Assembly: GCF_016008875.1 (NCBI RefSeq)
Contig: NZ_JADTQG010000009.1
Span: 165,172 to 229,171 of the forward strand
Direction of reading: 5' to 3'
DNA length: 64,000 nucleotides
Source: Ectopseudomonas mendocina
GTDB taxonomy: Bacteria > Pseudomonadota > Gammaproteobacteria > Pseudomonadales > Pseudomonadaceae
Positions within the stretch are counted from its first letter, which is position 1; each line of letters begins with the position of its first letter. Shown piece by piece: positions 63,992 through 64,000 of the stretch. Made by a program: the position numbers and the translations under genes. The notes under the pieces are model-generated. The model had not been told where the DNA came from and searched no databases. It was given only the letters and a program-made list of their open reading frames with translations.

Positions 63992-64000
63992 TTGCTACCG

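Overview
The window is GC-rich, densely coded chromosomal DNA of a Pseudomonas (Gammaproteobacteria). The basis is the gene content: azurin, a split urease cluster next to the urt urea ABC transporter, a methionine-sulfoximine acetyltransferase gene inside the urease operon, a DesT/desaturase locus, and Pseudomonas-type intergenic palindromes. The core genes (urt, ure, PA4872-like decarboxylase, desT, azu, LOG family) recall the P. aeruginosa PA4860-PA4930 neighbourhood. The adhesin locus, the TRAP/glutamine-synthetase-like operon and the orphan binding proteins look accessory. The species cannot be fixed from sequence alone, but a P. mendocina/oleovorans-like member is plausible. No tRNA, rRNA, IS element, prophage or CRISPR array was seen.

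Region 1 (1-16562, all minus strand) is the most unusual part. Reading in the direction of transcription it encodes a short periplasmic adaptor, a GAF-HlyD fusion, an M50 zinc-peptidase-HlyD fusion with a PqqD/RRE-like N-terminus, an Asp/Asn beta-hydroxylase fused to a Nif11-like leader domain, a sulfotransferase, then GNAT, DUF6916 and phage-tail-collar proteins, then a 2747-residue surface protein (LEPR motif, DUF4347 with a caspase-like His/Cys pair, cadherin-like and Ig-like repeats), and finally a TolC-family lipoprotein cut by the window edge. No ABC ATPase or RND pump is present. It may be an undescribed secretion, processing and modification system for a giant adhesin.

Region 2 (16904-23756, plus) is a three-gene peptide-modification-type operon: transglutaminase-DUF2126, circularly permuted ATP-grasp plus alpha-E, and transglutaminase. 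Region 3 (23795-28505, minus) holds azurin, a frameshifted DUF808 gene, a LOG-family hydrolase, a LysE exporter and a glycerophosphodiesterase, with two long gaps carrying DnaA-box-like motifs. Region 4 (28667-31161, minus) is ureE-ureF-ureG-hupE. Region 5 (31325-34274) is desT diverging from a reductase-desaturase pair, with two FabR/DesT-like palindromes between them.

Region 6 (34348-37039) has a small secreted protein made of six 16-residue repeats, an AEC transporter and an alpha/beta hydrolase. Region 7 (37198-44498, plus) is a catabolic unit: a three-part TRAP transporter, a glutamine-synthetase-like ligase, an aldehyde dehydrogenase and an iron-type alcohol dehydrogenase, suggesting uptake and gamma-glutamylation of an amine or amino alcohol. 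Region 8 (44606-49890, minus) is a run of mostly membrane or hypothetical genes with a YegD-like Hsp70. Region 9 (50057-55550, plus) has three orphan solute-binding proteins, an orphan GspF-like protein, a PA4872-like oxaloacetate decarboxylase, a DksA-type zinc-finger protein and a hemerythrin-domain protein. Region 10 (55590-63940, minus) is urtBCDE-ureD-ureA-(acetyltransferase)-ureB-ureC. With region 4 it gives a complete route from urea uptake to nickel-loaded urease, apart from urtA, which presumably lies just beyond the right edge.
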